From the NCBI GenBank assembly GCA_902593475.1, contig CACJIM010000006.1:1-63382 (forward strand): 63,382 nt of DNA, in the 5' to 3' direction. This document shows positions 30,642 through 40,432 of the stretch, piece by piece (the stretch's first letter is position 1; every line of letters begins with the position of its first letter). The stretch is from an uncultured Candidatus Actinomarina sp. (GTDB lineage: Bacteria > Actinomycetota > Acidimicrobiia > Actinomarinales > Actinomarinaceae). A program made the position numbers and the translations under genes. The notes below the pieces were generated by a model. It was not told the DNA's origin. It saw only the letters and a list, made by a program, of their open reading frames with translations, and ran no database searches.

Positions 30642-31532
30642 TTAAAGCGAATTGATAAATAAATTATTTTTTGAAAGATCAATGCTTACATATATATAGG
30701 AAATCCACAAAAAATCGGCAATTGCTAGGTGCAATATGCTTAAAGGCAGAACTATATTGGATAAAACATTTATGATTCCCAGAAATACAGCAATAAGTAT
30801 TAATATTTGTAATGGTTTAACGCTTACATTATATTTTTTTCTAATCCCAGTTGCGTAAACATATAGAACTATTGATAGTATTGAGGAAATAATTGGGTGT
30901 AAAATTCTTAATCTAGTCAACACTTCGGATGTTCTGTCAAAATCTGCTAAAAACCCTTCAACAAATGAAGCGCTTGGAAACAAGACGTCAGCTAAAGCAG
31001 TGATTGAGCCGGTTGCTCCACTTAGAAGAAACAAAGAAGAAATTAATAAAAAGTTTTTGTTGAACATATTTTTTATGTTCTGAAGATCGTCTTGAAGTAT
31101 TTTATATAATATTGCGTAACTCCCTAGCAAACCAAAAGTGTTTACTAAATGAATTGGAACTGCAATGATTCTTGGAAGTGAACTATTAAGACCTACCCAT
31201 TCAAAAATGACAATTACTGCTCCGATTAGCGCCTCAAAAATTACGAAAAAGGTAAGGTAATTAGTTACCATTCTTACTAAAGAGTCTTTTTGTAATTTCC
31301 TAGTCTTTGCAAAAATTATCAAAGTAACAACTAATAAAACTCCACTTACAGAACGATGGGAAAATTCAATTAATTCTGAAGTATCTGATAATGCAGGAAT
31401 TATCTTTCCTTTACATGTAGGCCATGTAGCTCCACATCCATCTCCAGACCCGGTAGCCCTAACAAATGCACCAGCCAAAATTGAGGCTATTGATAATAAA
31501 AGACCTGCTTTTGCGTAAGACTCGACTTTCAC
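30642..31532 (-). CDS. ctaA: Heme A synthase (COX15/CtaA)
   Basis: GAFVRATGSGDGCGATWPTCKGKIIP, EFSHRSVSG, HPIIS. Confidence 0.9.
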   Translation of the reverse strand: MKVESYAKAGLLLSIASILAGAFVRATGSGDGCGATWPTCKGKIIPALSDTSELIEFSHRSVSGVLLVVTLIIFAKTRKLQKDSLVRMVTNYLTFFVIFEALIGAVIVIFEWVGLNSSLPRIIAVPIHLVNTFGLLGSYAILYKILQDDLQNIKNMFNKNFLLISSLFLLSGATGSITALADVLFPSASFVEGFLADFDRTSEVLTRLRILHPIISSILSIVLYVYATGIRKKYNVSVKPLQILILIAVFLGIINVLSNIVLPLSILHLAIADFLWISYIYVSIDLSKNNLFINSL

Positions 31533-32131
31533 AATAAATTATCTAAAAATGTTCTAAGTGAATCCCAAAATAAGGAGAATGAATTATAAATAACAATACA
31601 AAGCACCAGAAGCAAAGCAGATGTTTTGAGATTTCGAGTGAAATAAAAACCAATTTGTTTTTGATCATATATGTATGGCTCTTCGTCGGAAAATTCAAGA
31701 AGATTAGTAGTTTGTACTGGTTTTGTAAGATATTCTTCTAAAGTTTCTTCTTTTACCTCAGATACCTCAACTGATTCATAATCAAAATCATTAAGTGTTG
31801 ATTCTTTTCTTTGGAAGGTATTTCGAAGTTTATCAATTCTAGTTTGTTTAATTTGCACATCATCATTTTTTATTGAGAAGAGACTTTCTTCAGTTAATAA
31901 TGAACCTACTTCTTTTAATTGTTCTGTTGAGAACCCATCAAGTGTCTGTGTTATTTCAGTACCTAACAATCCTTCAAGAGCATTAATAATTTTTTTATCC
32001 GTAGGAAAACTTGTTCCAGCTTCCCATTGCTTAACATCTTTTACTTTTACCCCTGTAAAAGAAGCGATCTGTTTATTACTTAAGCCTCTATCAGCTTTAA
32101 GTCTTTTAAATTCTATTTGAAAATTATTCAT
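31529..32131 (-). CDS. XRE-type helix-turn-helix protein with a C-terminal transmembrane segment (RodZ-like layout)
   Basis: MNNFQIEFKRLKADRGLSNKQIASFTGVKVKDVKQWEAG...; hydrophobic ALLLVLCIVIYNSF. Start trimmed from 32269, because the upstream extension is antisense to tRNA-Sec. Confidence 0.75.
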   Translation of the reverse strand: MNNFQIEFKRLKADRGLSNKQIASFTGVKVKDVKQWEAGTSFPTDKKIINALEGLLGTEITQTLDGFSTEQLKEVGSLLTEESLFSIKNDDVQIKQTRIDKLRNTFQRKESTLNDFDYESVEVSEVKEETLEEYLTKPVQTTNLLEFSDEEPYIYDQKQIGFYFTRNLKTSALLLVLCIVIYNSFSLFWDSLRTFLDNLL

Positions 32132-32182
32132 TACTTTAATTCTATTCAATATAATTTTTTTTATATAACTAGTCTTAAGTAC

Positions 32183-32274
32183 GGAGGTGAATGAGCGCCT
32201 GGTGGGCTCCACAGTCTTCAAAACTGTTGAAAGGTGTAAAAGTCTTTGGCAGGTTCGATTCCTGTCCACCTCCG
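32183..32274 (+). tRNA. selC: tRNA-Sec (anticodon UCA)
   Basis: GGAGGUGA AU GAGCGCC-UGGU-GGGCUC C ACAGU-CUUCAAA-ACUGU UG AAAGGU-GUAAAA-GUCUUU G GCAGG-UUCGAUU-CCUGU CCACCUCC G. 6-bp D stem (one bulged G) with a 4-nt loop, UCA anticodon at 32218-32220, 6-bp variable arm, long acceptor (one A-C mismatch), 5-bp T stem; CCA not encoded. Confidence 0.93.
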
Positions 32275-32309
32275 CTACTTTATAAGATATACATGTTTAA
32301 TATAGAAAA

Positions 32310-32639
32310 ATGGCAGAAGAAAAAAGCTTATTAGATGAGGTGCAAGAAGCACCTGCTGGATTTAAGGTTTCTCCAGGTTGGAGAGTTGGTCACTTAAAAG
32401 AAGAGACCATTACTAAGTCAGGACTTCTTGTACCAGCTGGCAGTGAAAAAACTTCAGAAGCACTTCCTCTTATTGATGTTGATACAGGACAGCAGTTCTG
32501 GGCTGTAGCTAGTGGTGCATGGAAATTTATCTGGCCTCCAACTGGAAAAGTAGTTTTAGCAGTTAGAGAATCTCAAATTATTGCTGAAGAAGAGCTTTCT
32601 AAATCTTCTGAAAATGGCCAATTACCTATAATGAAATAA
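32310..32639 (+). CDS. Small conserved-looking protein with faint Cpn10/GroES-like features
   Basis: 109 aa; PGWRVGHLKEETITKSGLLVPAGS...GKVVLAVRESQIIAEEE is reminiscent of the GroES N- and C-terminal motifs. Confidence 0.5.
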   Translation: MAEEKSLLDEVQEAPAGFKVSPGWRVGHLKEETITKSGLLVPAGSEKTSEALPLIDVDTGQQFWAVASGAWKFIWPPTGKVVLAVRESQIIAEEELSKSSENGQLPIMK

Positions 32640-33959
32640 TTGAATCAGAGAAATAATCCAAACCAATCAGACAGAAGGCTTCTAACAGTATCTGATAGAG
32701 ATATCTTTGTCACTACTCAAAAAGCATTATTAATTGGAATAGTCTTAAAAAATGAAATAAGAGCTGACAAGGAAGAGTCTCTTAAAGAGCTTGTTAATTT
32801 AGTAAAAACTGCTGGATCAAGTCCAACAATAATCCAGACTAAAAGAGTAGAAAAAATTGATCCTAAAACTTTTATTGGTAAAGGTTCTATAAAAGAATTG
32901 GTAGATATCTCAGATGCAAATGATATTGATGTGGTTTTATTTGATTGCGAATTAACTCCAAATCAACAAAAAGAATTGAGAGCTTTATTCAAGTGTGATG
33001 TGGTAGACAGGACTGGTCTTATCCTTGACATATTTGCACTTCATGCTCAGTCAAAGGAAGCCAGCTTACAAGTTGAATTAGCTTTATCAATTTACTTAAA
33101 ACCACGTTTAGCTGGCTTAGGTAAAACTTTGAATCAGCAGGGCGGTGGTATAGGAACAAGAGGACCTGGTGAAACAAAACTTGAAACAGACAATAGATTA
33201 ATTGACAACAGAATTAATAAATTAAAAAGGGAAATTAAAAAAGTTAGTAAACAAAGAGAAGTGCAATCTAGCTTTAGAAAGAAAAATAATACACCCCTTG
33301 TTTCAATTGTTGGTTATACGAATGCAGGAAAATCTACCATGCTAGAAAAAATTACGTCTTCGAAAACATATGTAGCTAATGAGTTATTTGCAACTGTTGA
33401 TTCTTTACAAAGAGAGTTAAAAATTGATGGAATAAATGAGCACATCATACTCTCGGATACAGTTGGGTTTATTCAAAATCTTCCAACAACATTGATCGAA
33501 TCTTTTAAATCAACACTTACAGTTGTTAAAGAAGCAAATTTATTAATTCATGTTGTTGACGCAGCATCTGCAATACCCGAAATGCACATAAATACAGTGC
33601 ATGAAATACTAGACCAGATTGAAGCAGATGTGCCTGAAATATTGGTTTTTAATAAAATAGATAGAATTGACAAGGCATCTTTAAATTATTTAACGGAAAA
33701 ATATCCAGATGCAATATTTGTATCATCAACAAAAGGGACAAATATTGAAAAATTAATTTCTGAGATTACAACAAATGTCTTTGGTGATCTAAACGAAGTT
33801 TCGCTTATAATATCGCCTAAGGACTTGGATCAACTACACAAGTATTCTTCCATCGTAAGTGTTAAAAATATTGAAGAGGGGTTAGAAGTAACTGTAGAAA
33901 TTAGAAATTATTACCTAGAAAATCTGCTTCAAAAAGATGTTGTTAAACTTTTATCATGA
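32640..33959 (+). CDS. hflX: GTPase HflX
   Basis: GGGIGTRGPGETKLETDNRLI, SIVGYTNAGKST, LSDTVGFIQNLPTTLIESFKSTL; TTG start. Confidence 0.95.
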   Translation: MNQRNNPNQSDRRLLTVSDRDIFVTTQKALLIGIVLKNEIRADKEESLKELVNLVKTAGSSPTIIQTKRVEKIDPKTFIGKGSIKELVDISDANDIDVVLFDCELTPNQQKELRALFKCDVVDRTGLILDIFALHAQSKEASLQVELALSIYLKPRLAGLGKTLNQQGGGIGTRGPGETKLETDNRLIDNRINKLKREIKKVSKQREVQSSFRKKNNTPLVSIVGYTNAGKSTMLEKITSSKTYVANELFATVDSLQRELKIDGINEHIILSDTVGFIQNLPTTLIESFKSTLTVVKEANLLIHVVDAASAIPEMHINTVHEILDQIEADVPEILVFNKIDRIDKASLNYLTEKYPDAIFVSSTKGTNIEKLISEITTNVFGDLNEVSLIISPKDLDQLHKYSSIVSVKNIEEGLEVTVEIRNYYLENLLQKDVVKLLS

Positions 33960-35308
33960 CTAAATCTATTGGTTTAATTGGTATTGGGGTAATGGGTAGC
34001 AATATTGCTTTTAATTTTGCTGAAAAGGGCACGTCTGTTCACGTATTTAATCAATCTGAAGATAAGATTAATTCTCTTATAGAGAAAGACTCTCACGGTA
34101 ACATTTCTGGATCTACTGACCTCGAGAATTTTATAGAATCTTTACCAAAACCGAGAAGAATTCTTATGCTAATTCCATCTGGTAAACCAACATTCGATAT
34201 GGCAAAAAAAGTAATTAAATATCTCGAACCAAATGACATATTGATTGACGGGGGTAATGCGTACTATCTTGACAGCAACAGACTGGGTGCTCTGTGTGCT
34301 GAGAAAGAGATAGATTTTATAGGAATGGGTGTTTCGGGAGGAGAAGAGGGTGCAAGAAATGGACCGGCCTTAATGATTGGTTCAGAGAAATCAATTAATA
34401 ATGAATTAAAAGAGTCTTTATCTTCAATAGCTGCAAGTTATGAAAACTCACTAAGTATTGGATTTTATAAAGGTTATGGAACTGGCCATTTTATTAAAAT
34501 GCTTCATAACGGTATTGAGTATGCTGAAATGCAAATTATTACTGAGGCTTACCATATTTTAAAAAGGGCAAACTATACCAATATTGAGATAAGTGAGTTT
34601 TTCAAGGAATTTGCCACACAAAACAGATCTTCATATTTAATTGAAATAACTTCAGAAATTTTATTAAAGAAAAACGATTCAGGGTATTTACTTGATCAAA
34701 TACAATCTAATGCAAATCATAAAGGCACAGGCAAACTAACAGTTGAGACATCACTTAACTATGGTTTTCCATTACCTAGTATCTTTGAAGCATTCAATGC
34801 GAGGGTAGAGAGTAACTATGAAAACTTATGGTCAAAAAATATTGATGAAAAGTTAATAGATATTTCTTCAGAATCTTTAAACAACGCAATATATTTTGCA
34901 AGACTAGCAACAATGATTCAAGGTTTGCTCTTTATCCAGCATGTGAGTAAAAAAGAGCAATTAGATATAGATTTGAAAGAAGTCTTGCAGAATTGGTCAG
35001 CTGGTTGCATTATTAGATCTGACCTTCTAAATGAATTGGGTAATGCAAAGCTGCTGAACCCTATTACTACAACCTCTTCTATTCAAGATTTATTACAGAA
35101 TAATCTCAGTGATGCAAAAGAAGTAATTAAATCGTGCATTGATAGCGGTATCTCAATTCCTGTTATAAATTCTTCATACAACTGGTTTGTAGGAACATCA
35201 AGTACATTTAATCCCTCTGCTTTAATTCAAGCTCAAAGAGATTATTTCGGTGCGCATCAAGTGCAATTTAAAAATTCTGACGAATTTATCCACCTGGACT
35301 GGGATTGA
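33956..35308 (+). CDS. gnd: 6-phosphogluconate dehydrogenase (decarboxylating)
   Basis: IGVMGSNIAFNFAEKG, GMGVSGGEEGARNGPALMIG, MLHNGIEYAEMQIITEAY. Confidence 0.93.
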   Translation: MTKSIGLIGIGVMGSNIAFNFAEKGTSVHVFNQSEDKINSLIEKDSHGNISGSTDLENFIESLPKPRRILMLIPSGKPTFDMAKKVIKYLEPNDILIDGGNAYYLDSNRLGALCAEKEIDFIGMGVSGGEEGARNGPALMIGSEKSINNELKESLSSIAASYENSLSIGFYKGYGTGHFIKMLHNGIEYAEMQIITEAYHILKRANYTNIEISEFFKEFATQNRSSYLIEITSEILLKKNDSGYLLDQIQSNANHKGTGKLTVETSLNYGFPLPSIFEAFNARVESNYENLWSKNIDEKLIDISSESLNNAIYFARLATMIQGLLFIQHVSKKEQLDIDLKEVLQNWSAGCIIRSDLLNELGNAKLLNPITTTSSIQDLLQNNLSDAKEVIKSCIDSGISIPVINSSYNWFVGTSSTFNPSALIQAQRDYFGAHQVQFKNSDEFIHLDWD

Positions 35309-35333
35309 TTTAAATTCTTACTAATATTTTTAA

Positions 35334-37847
35334 ATGAATGAAAACATTAGACTACCAAAAATAGCAATACCTCACAGATACGAAATCAATCTAGATATTA
35401 ACTTGGATGAATTTAGCTATACGGGCAAAGAAGTTGTTTTCTTGGAAATAGTTGATGAAACAAAAGAATTACAACTTCACTCACTAGGAATTGATATAGA
35501 AAATGCTTTTATAGAAAATGACACAGGTGAACATATTGAGGCTTCAATTAATTATTTACCTGAAGAAGAGAGAGTTTCACTAATTTTCGAAGATAAAGTT
35601 ACTCAAGGAGATTGGCAACTTTATCTTGATTTCAAAGCCACAATAGTTGATGAATTAAGAGGGTTTTATAGGAGTAGCTTTAAAGATTCAGAAAATAAAG
35701 ATGTTTGGATTGCGACTACTCAATTCGAACCAACAGCAGCGAGAATGGCATTTCCTTGTTGGGATGAGCCAGAATTCAAAGCTATATTTTCCATAGCTTT
35801 AACCACAGACAGTGATTTGATAAGAATTAGTAATGAAAAAGTATTGAATGAATCAACTGAAAACAATAGAACTACAACTAAGTTTGTTGACTCTATGAGA
35901 ATGTCAACATACCTAGTAGCTTTTGTTGTTGGTAAATTAGAAGTTTCTAAGATAGGATCTTCAAAAACAACTGATGTAGGAATAGTGCATAGGCCAGGTT
36001 TTTCTGACCAAACTAATTTTGCTGGTACAGCTGCAATAAAAATTCTGGATTTCTTTGAGGATTATTATGGGATAAATTATCCAGGATCAAAATTAGATCT
36101 TATAGCAATACCTGATTTTGCTATGGGTGCAATGGAAAATGTTGGGGCCGTTACTTTTCGAGAAACGCTACTGCTTATTGATGTAGAAAAAGCAACAAGA
36201 GCAGAATTATCAAGGTCTGTTGAAGTAATTGCTCACGAATTGGCTCATATGTGGTTCGGAGACTTGGTAACCATGAACTGGTGGGATGGTATTTGGCTAA
36301 ATGAAGCATTTGCAAGTTTAATGGAAGTTATAGCTTCTGAAGCAACTTACCCTGAGTTTAAATTGTGGAATCAGATGAACCTAGATAGGTCAAGAGGGTT
36401 TGGAGTTGACTCATTGAAGTCTTCAAGGCCAGTTGAGTTTGAAGTAAAAACTCCAGAAGAAGCAGAAGAAATGTTTGATGTATTAACCTATCAAAAAGGT
36501 TCTACCGTACTCAGGATGTTTGAAACATTTATAGGTGAAGAAACTTTTAAGGATGGTGTGAGAAAATATCTTAAAAAATATGAGTATAAAAATACACACT
36601 CTTCTGACCTTTGGAACGAACTTACAAGTGCAAGTTCTTATAACCTTAGTGAAATTCTTCCTACATGGATACAACAAGAAGGGTATCCAATTGTAAATAT
36701 CGAAAAAGAAGGTTCCAGTTTTAAAATATCTCAAAAGAAATATTTGATTGATGGAAGCACCGACAGCTCTCTTTGGAGTGTGCCGTTGAATATTAGATAC
36801 TTGGATAACGATAAAGTTAATAAATTAGTTATGGATTCTGATTCAATCACGATTGAAAATGATGGTGCAATTCCTTTTATAAATAATGGTGGTTGGTCAT
36901 TTTTTCACTCATCATATAGTGAAGATATCTTTGAAGAAATATTATTAAATTTTGAAAAACTTGACTTAAACGAAAAATATAGAATTTTAGAAGATTCTTG
37001 GATGGCATTGCGAATAGGTGAGTTGAAGCTATCACTTTTTATCAAACTTTTAAACTTATATACAGGCGAAAAAGATGTAAATATTTGGTCATTAACTAGT
37101 AGTATCTTTTCTACCTTTGCAAAAATTGGAGAAAATGATAGTTTTAAAAATTATGTTAAAGATTTTAGCTATCCGTTAATAGAAACTTTAGGAAAAGAGT
37201 ATCGAGATAAATTTAATCAAGAAGAATCCCAGTTAAGATCCTTGCTATGTGGAACTTATGCAAAGATAACTGAAGATTCAAAATTTATTGAATTTTTTGC
37301 AAATCAATTTATTTCAAATGAATATGAAGAATACTCCGATGGTAATTATTTTAATTTAGTGTTATCAATTGCTGGAATGAAACAAGAGTGTTCCTCAGAA
37401 ATATATATTGAAAAGTTTAAAAATTCATCATCACCCCAAATAGAAGCAAGATATAGAGGGGTCATCGGTACATTAAGTGATCCTGATACTCCAAAAAATG
37501 TAATTGGAGCAATTTTGGATCAAACAATAAGAGGGGCGGATGCCCCTTATATAATCGCTACTTTACTTTCAAATAGTAAGAATGCTTCTAATGGGTTTAT
37601 AGAAATAAAAAATAATTGGAGTGCCTTGCTCGAATTAATGCCTGGTTGGACAGCATCACGAATACTTGATTCACTGCCATCAATATATGACGAGTTACTG
37701 AGTGAAGAAATTAAATCTTTTGTTAATGAAAATCCACTTCCATCAGCCGAAAAAATAACAAGGCAAAATATTGAGCGAATGGACGCGAATATAAAATTTA
37801 AAAACACAATAAAGGATGAGTTTATTAATACTAAATTTGAACTGTAA
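35334..37847 (+). CDS. M1-family aminopeptidase (aminopeptidase N-like)
   Basis: GAMENVGAVTFRE, VIAHELAHMWFGDLVTMNWWDGIWLNEAFAS. Confidence 0.96.
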   Translation: MNENIRLPKIAIPHRYEINLDINLDEFSYTGKEVVFLEIVDETKELQLHSLGIDIENAFIENDTGEHIEASINYLPEEERVSLIFEDKVTQGDWQLYLDFKATIVDELRGFYRSSFKDSENKDVWIATTQFEPTAARMAFPCWDEPEFKAIFSIALTTDSDLIRISNEKVLNESTENNRTTTKFVDSMRMSTYLVAFVVGKLEVSKIGSSKTTDVGIVHRPGFSDQTNFAGTAAIKILDFFEDYYGINYPGSKLDLIAIPDFAMGAMENVGAVTFRETLLLIDVEKATRAELSRSVEVIAHELAHMWFGDLVTMNWWDGIWLNEAFASLMEVIASEATYPEFKLWNQMNLDRSRGFGVDSLKSSRPVEFEVKTPEEAEEMFDVLTYQKGSTVLRMFETFIGEETFKDGVRKYLKKYEYKNTHSSDLWNELTSASSYNLSEILPTWIQQEGYPIVNIEKEGSSFKISQKKYLIDGSTDSSLWSVPLNIRYLDNDKVNKLVMDSDSITIENDGAIPFINNGGWSFFHSSYSEDIFEEILLNFEKLDLNEKYRILEDSWMALRIGELKLSLFIKLLNLYTGEKDVNIWSLTSSIFSTFAKIGENDSFKNYVKDFSYPLIETLGKEYRDKFNQEESQLRSLLCGTYAKITEDSKFIEFFANQFISNEYEEYSDGNYFNLVLSIAGMKQECSSEIYIEKFKNSSSPQIEARYRGVIGTLSDPDTPKNVIGAILDQTIRGADAPYIIATLLSNSKNASNGFIEIKNNWSALLELMPGWTASRILDSLPSIYDELLSEEIKSFVNENPLPSAEKITRQNIERMDANIKFKNTIKDEFINTKFEL

Positions 37848-37858
37848 GGAGAATAAAT

Positions 37859-38674
37859 ATGAAACCAAGAATAGCTGTATTTTTACAACCACAACATGCT
37901 GAGTACGACCAGATAAGGGCTGCTGCAATCGAGTCTGAAAAAATAGGTGCAGATGTAATTTATAATTGGGATCATTTTTACCCCTTATACAAAGAAGATG
38001 GAACCCAGTGGGCTGAAGGAGAAAGGCGTGAAGGTAAACATTTTGAATGTTGGACAATGCTTTCAAGTTGGGCAGAGGTAACTAATTCTGTCGAGATAGG
38101 TCCTTTAGTAACATGTAACTCGTATAGAAATCCAGAACTACTTGCTGATATGGCCAGAACTGTTGACCATATATCAGATGGTAGATTAATTTTTGGAATA
38201 GGTTCAGGCTGGTTTGAACAAGACTATGAAGAGTATGGTTATGAATTTGGCACTGCAATATGGAGGTTAAAAGAATTAGAAAAATCACTCGAAAGAATTG
38301 TAAACAGAATGGGGAAACTTGATCCTCAACCTAAACGAAAAATCCCTATTCTTATCGGTGGTGGTGGAGAAAAAGTTACTTTAAGATTAGTGGCTCAGTA
38401 TGCAGATATATGGCATGGATTTGCTACAAAAACTGAAGAAAGAAGCGGGATTGAAACAGTCGCACACAAAAATAATGTACTTAATAACTGGTGTGACAAA
38501 GTTGGAAGAGATCCAAATGAAATCAAAAGATCAATTGGAATTGATATAAAAAGAATAGATTTGGCAGATGATTTGCTAGAAGCTGGTGCAACTGAAATTA
38601 CGCTTGCTGTGAATGGGCCAGGATATGACCTCACACAAGTAAAAGAGTGGATTGCATGGAGAGACTCTAAATAG
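37859..38674 (+). CDS. LLM-class (F420-dependent type) oxidoreductase
   Basis: VEIGPLVTCNSYRNPELLADMARTVDHISDGRLIFGIGSGWFEQDYEEYGYEF. Confidence 0.88.
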   Translation: MKPRIAVFLQPQHAEYDQIRAAAIESEKIGADVIYNWDHFYPLYKEDGTQWAEGERREGKHFECWTMLSSWAEVTNSVEIGPLVTCNSYRNPELLADMARTVDHISDGRLIFGIGSGWFEQDYEEYGYEFGTAIWRLKELEKSLERIVNRMGKLDPQPKRKIPILIGGGGEKVTLRLVAQYADIWHGFATKTEERSGIETVAHKNNVLNNWCDKVGRDPNEIKRSIGIDIKRIDLADDLLEAGATEITLAVNGPGYDLTQVKEWIAWRDSK

Positions 38675-38686
38675 AAAATTGAAATC

Positions 38687-39610
38687 ATGGAAATAGTAAT
38701 TCTTCTTGTTGGATTTTCGATTGGATTAGTCTTACTGGTAAAGGGAGCTGATGAAATGGTTAGCTCTGCAGTACAAATAGCTTTAAAATTCAAACTTCCG
38801 AGTTCAATTATTGGTGCAACATTTATTGGGTTTGGCACTTCTGCTCCCGAACTATTTGCAAGTACTGGGGCTGCGCTGAAGGGTGATCTGGATCTTGGTA
38901 TTGGTAATATAGTAGGTTCCAATATTGCTAATTCTTTACTTGTAGTAGCTGTGTTATATTTAGCATTACCTAAAGATTTTTCGCACAAAATAAAATTAAA
39001 TCAAATCAGTCCAGTGTGGATGGCAATACTCACAACAGTTTTTGTTTCTACTTATGTGCTAACCAATGAGTTTCCTTTTTTACTTGGAGCAGTTTTACTT
39101 ATTCTTGTGATCTATGTCATTTATAAAATGATCAGCACTGAGAGTGTCGATGAAGGAGAGCTCCTTGGGGAAGAAAAAAATTATATATGGTTAAGAGGCG
39201 GATTATCACTTCTCGCTACTCTCTATGGCAGCCAATTAGTTGTAGACAATGCTGTTGCAATTGCTGAACTATTTGGAGTGTCTTCACTAATTATTGGATC
39301 AACAATTATTGCTATTGGCACTAGCCTACCAGAGGTTGCTGGAACAATTTCAGCAGCAAAGATGCGTAAACCTGATATAGTTTTTGGAAATATTTTTGGT
39401 TCAAACTTATTTAATATCGGACTTGTCGGAGCAACAGCAATAATGATAAGTCCCGGTGAAATTAGCTCTGTAATTGATTATCAGCTTTTTATTATGTATT
39501 TTGTTTCTTTTATTGTGATTTTTCTTTCAAGAAATGTAATAAAAAGAAACTCCCTACTCGGATATTTATTTATTATTGCTTATATTCTTTTTCTTATTAG
39601 CTTGTTTTAA
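38687..39610 (+). CDS. Calcium/sodium antiporter (YrbG-like)
   Basis: Two repeats GTSAPELFAS...NIVGSNIANSLLV and GTSLPEVAGT...NIFGSNLFNIGLV. Confidence 0.92.
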   Translation: MEIVILLVGFSIGLVLLVKGADEMVSSAVQIALKFKLPSSIIGATFIGFGTSAPELFASTGAALKGDLDLGIGNIVGSNIANSLLVVAVLYLALPKDFSHKIKLNQISPVWMAILTTVFVSTYVLTNEFPFLLGAVLLILVIYVIYKMISTESVDEGELLGEEKNYIWLRGGLSLLATLYGSQLVVDNAVAIAELFGVSSLIIGSTIIAIGTSLPEVAGTISAAKMRKPDIVFGNIFGSNLFNIGLVGATAIMISPGEISSVIDYQLFIMYFVSFIVIFLSRNVIKRNSLLGYLFIIAYILFLISLF

Positions 39611-40430
39611 AATCTTTATTTCTTAAAAATATAAGTAGTCCAATTATTGCCAACATCAATCCGCCAATTTGATTCCAAGTAAAACTTCCAATTGTTGAAT
39701 CACCCATTCCGAATCTTAACGTATCAAGAACAGCTCTTTGTGACCCATACCATACAGCCCAAAGCCCAATCCATGAACCCCTACCAAAAGTAAAACGAGA
39801 CTGAAGATTTCTAAAAATATAAAAAATCACCATTGCAAGTAGTAAATCGTACATAGCTACGTGGTGATAAGTTCCACATGTTGTTAAAGGTTCAAAGCAT
39901 TCAAGAGAATTGTGTTGAGGAGCAACATCGTAACCTGGTTTAATTTCATAACCAAGGAAGAAATCTGTTGCTCTTCCCAAATGCTCTACAATTGCTAAAT
40001 CGCCGATTCTTCCAATTACTGTACCGAGTATTAATCCAGTGGCAGCATAATCTCCATACTGTTTGAAATCTTGTTTATTGAGAATTGAAATTTTCAAATA
40101 GGCAGCAATTATTCCGCCAGCCATACCACCCATAATTGAATAGCTCCCTGCAAGAGTAAAGATATCATCAAAGCCGTAATTTGGATTGGCATACCATTGA
40201 GCCGGAATTGTAAAAAACCTAGCACCTAGGATCGCACCAAAGATAGCCCAAGTAAGTGCTTCAGAAAATAACTCACTATCGGCACCATCTTCTTCTGACA
40301 ATTTTAAGGCATGATTTGCACCAAAATAAAAACCTACAGCAGCAAAAACTCCATGCAAAGAAAGTGAAATTGGACCAACTTGTGTTATTGGTATTGGCGG
40401 ATAAGTAATCGAAAATAAAAGTTCTTGCAT
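39597..40430 (-). CDS. lgt: Prolipoprotein diacylglyceryl transferase
   Basis: PPIPITQVGPISLSLHGVFAAVGFYFG...GRIGDLAIVEHLGR. Confidence 0.88.
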   Translation of the reverse strand: MQELLFSITYPPIPITQVGPISLSLHGVFAAVGFYFGANHALKLSEEDGADSELFSEALTWAIFGAILGARFFTIPAQWYANPNYGFDDIFTLAGSYSIMGGMAGGIIAAYLKISILNKQDFKQYGDYAATGLILGTVIGRIGDLAIVEHLGRATDFFLGYEIKPGYDVAPQHNSLECFEPLTTCGTYHHVAMYDLLLAMVIFYIFRNLQSRFTFGRGSWIGLWAVWYGSQRAVLDTLRFGMGDSTIGSFTWNQIGGLMLAIIGLLIFLRNKDFKTS

Positions 40431-40432
40431 AT

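Noticed and set aside
32132-32269. N-terminal extension of the HTH protein ORF (MDRNRTCQRLLHLSTVLKTV...)
   Set aside because: It is antisense to the tRNA-Sec gene; the real start is probably MNNFQ at 32131.
37743-38988. Minus-strand ORFs (107, 68, 197 aa) opposite the LLM oxidoreductase and YrbG-like antiporter
   Set aside because: Antisense shadows of well-supported coding genes with no recognisable domain.
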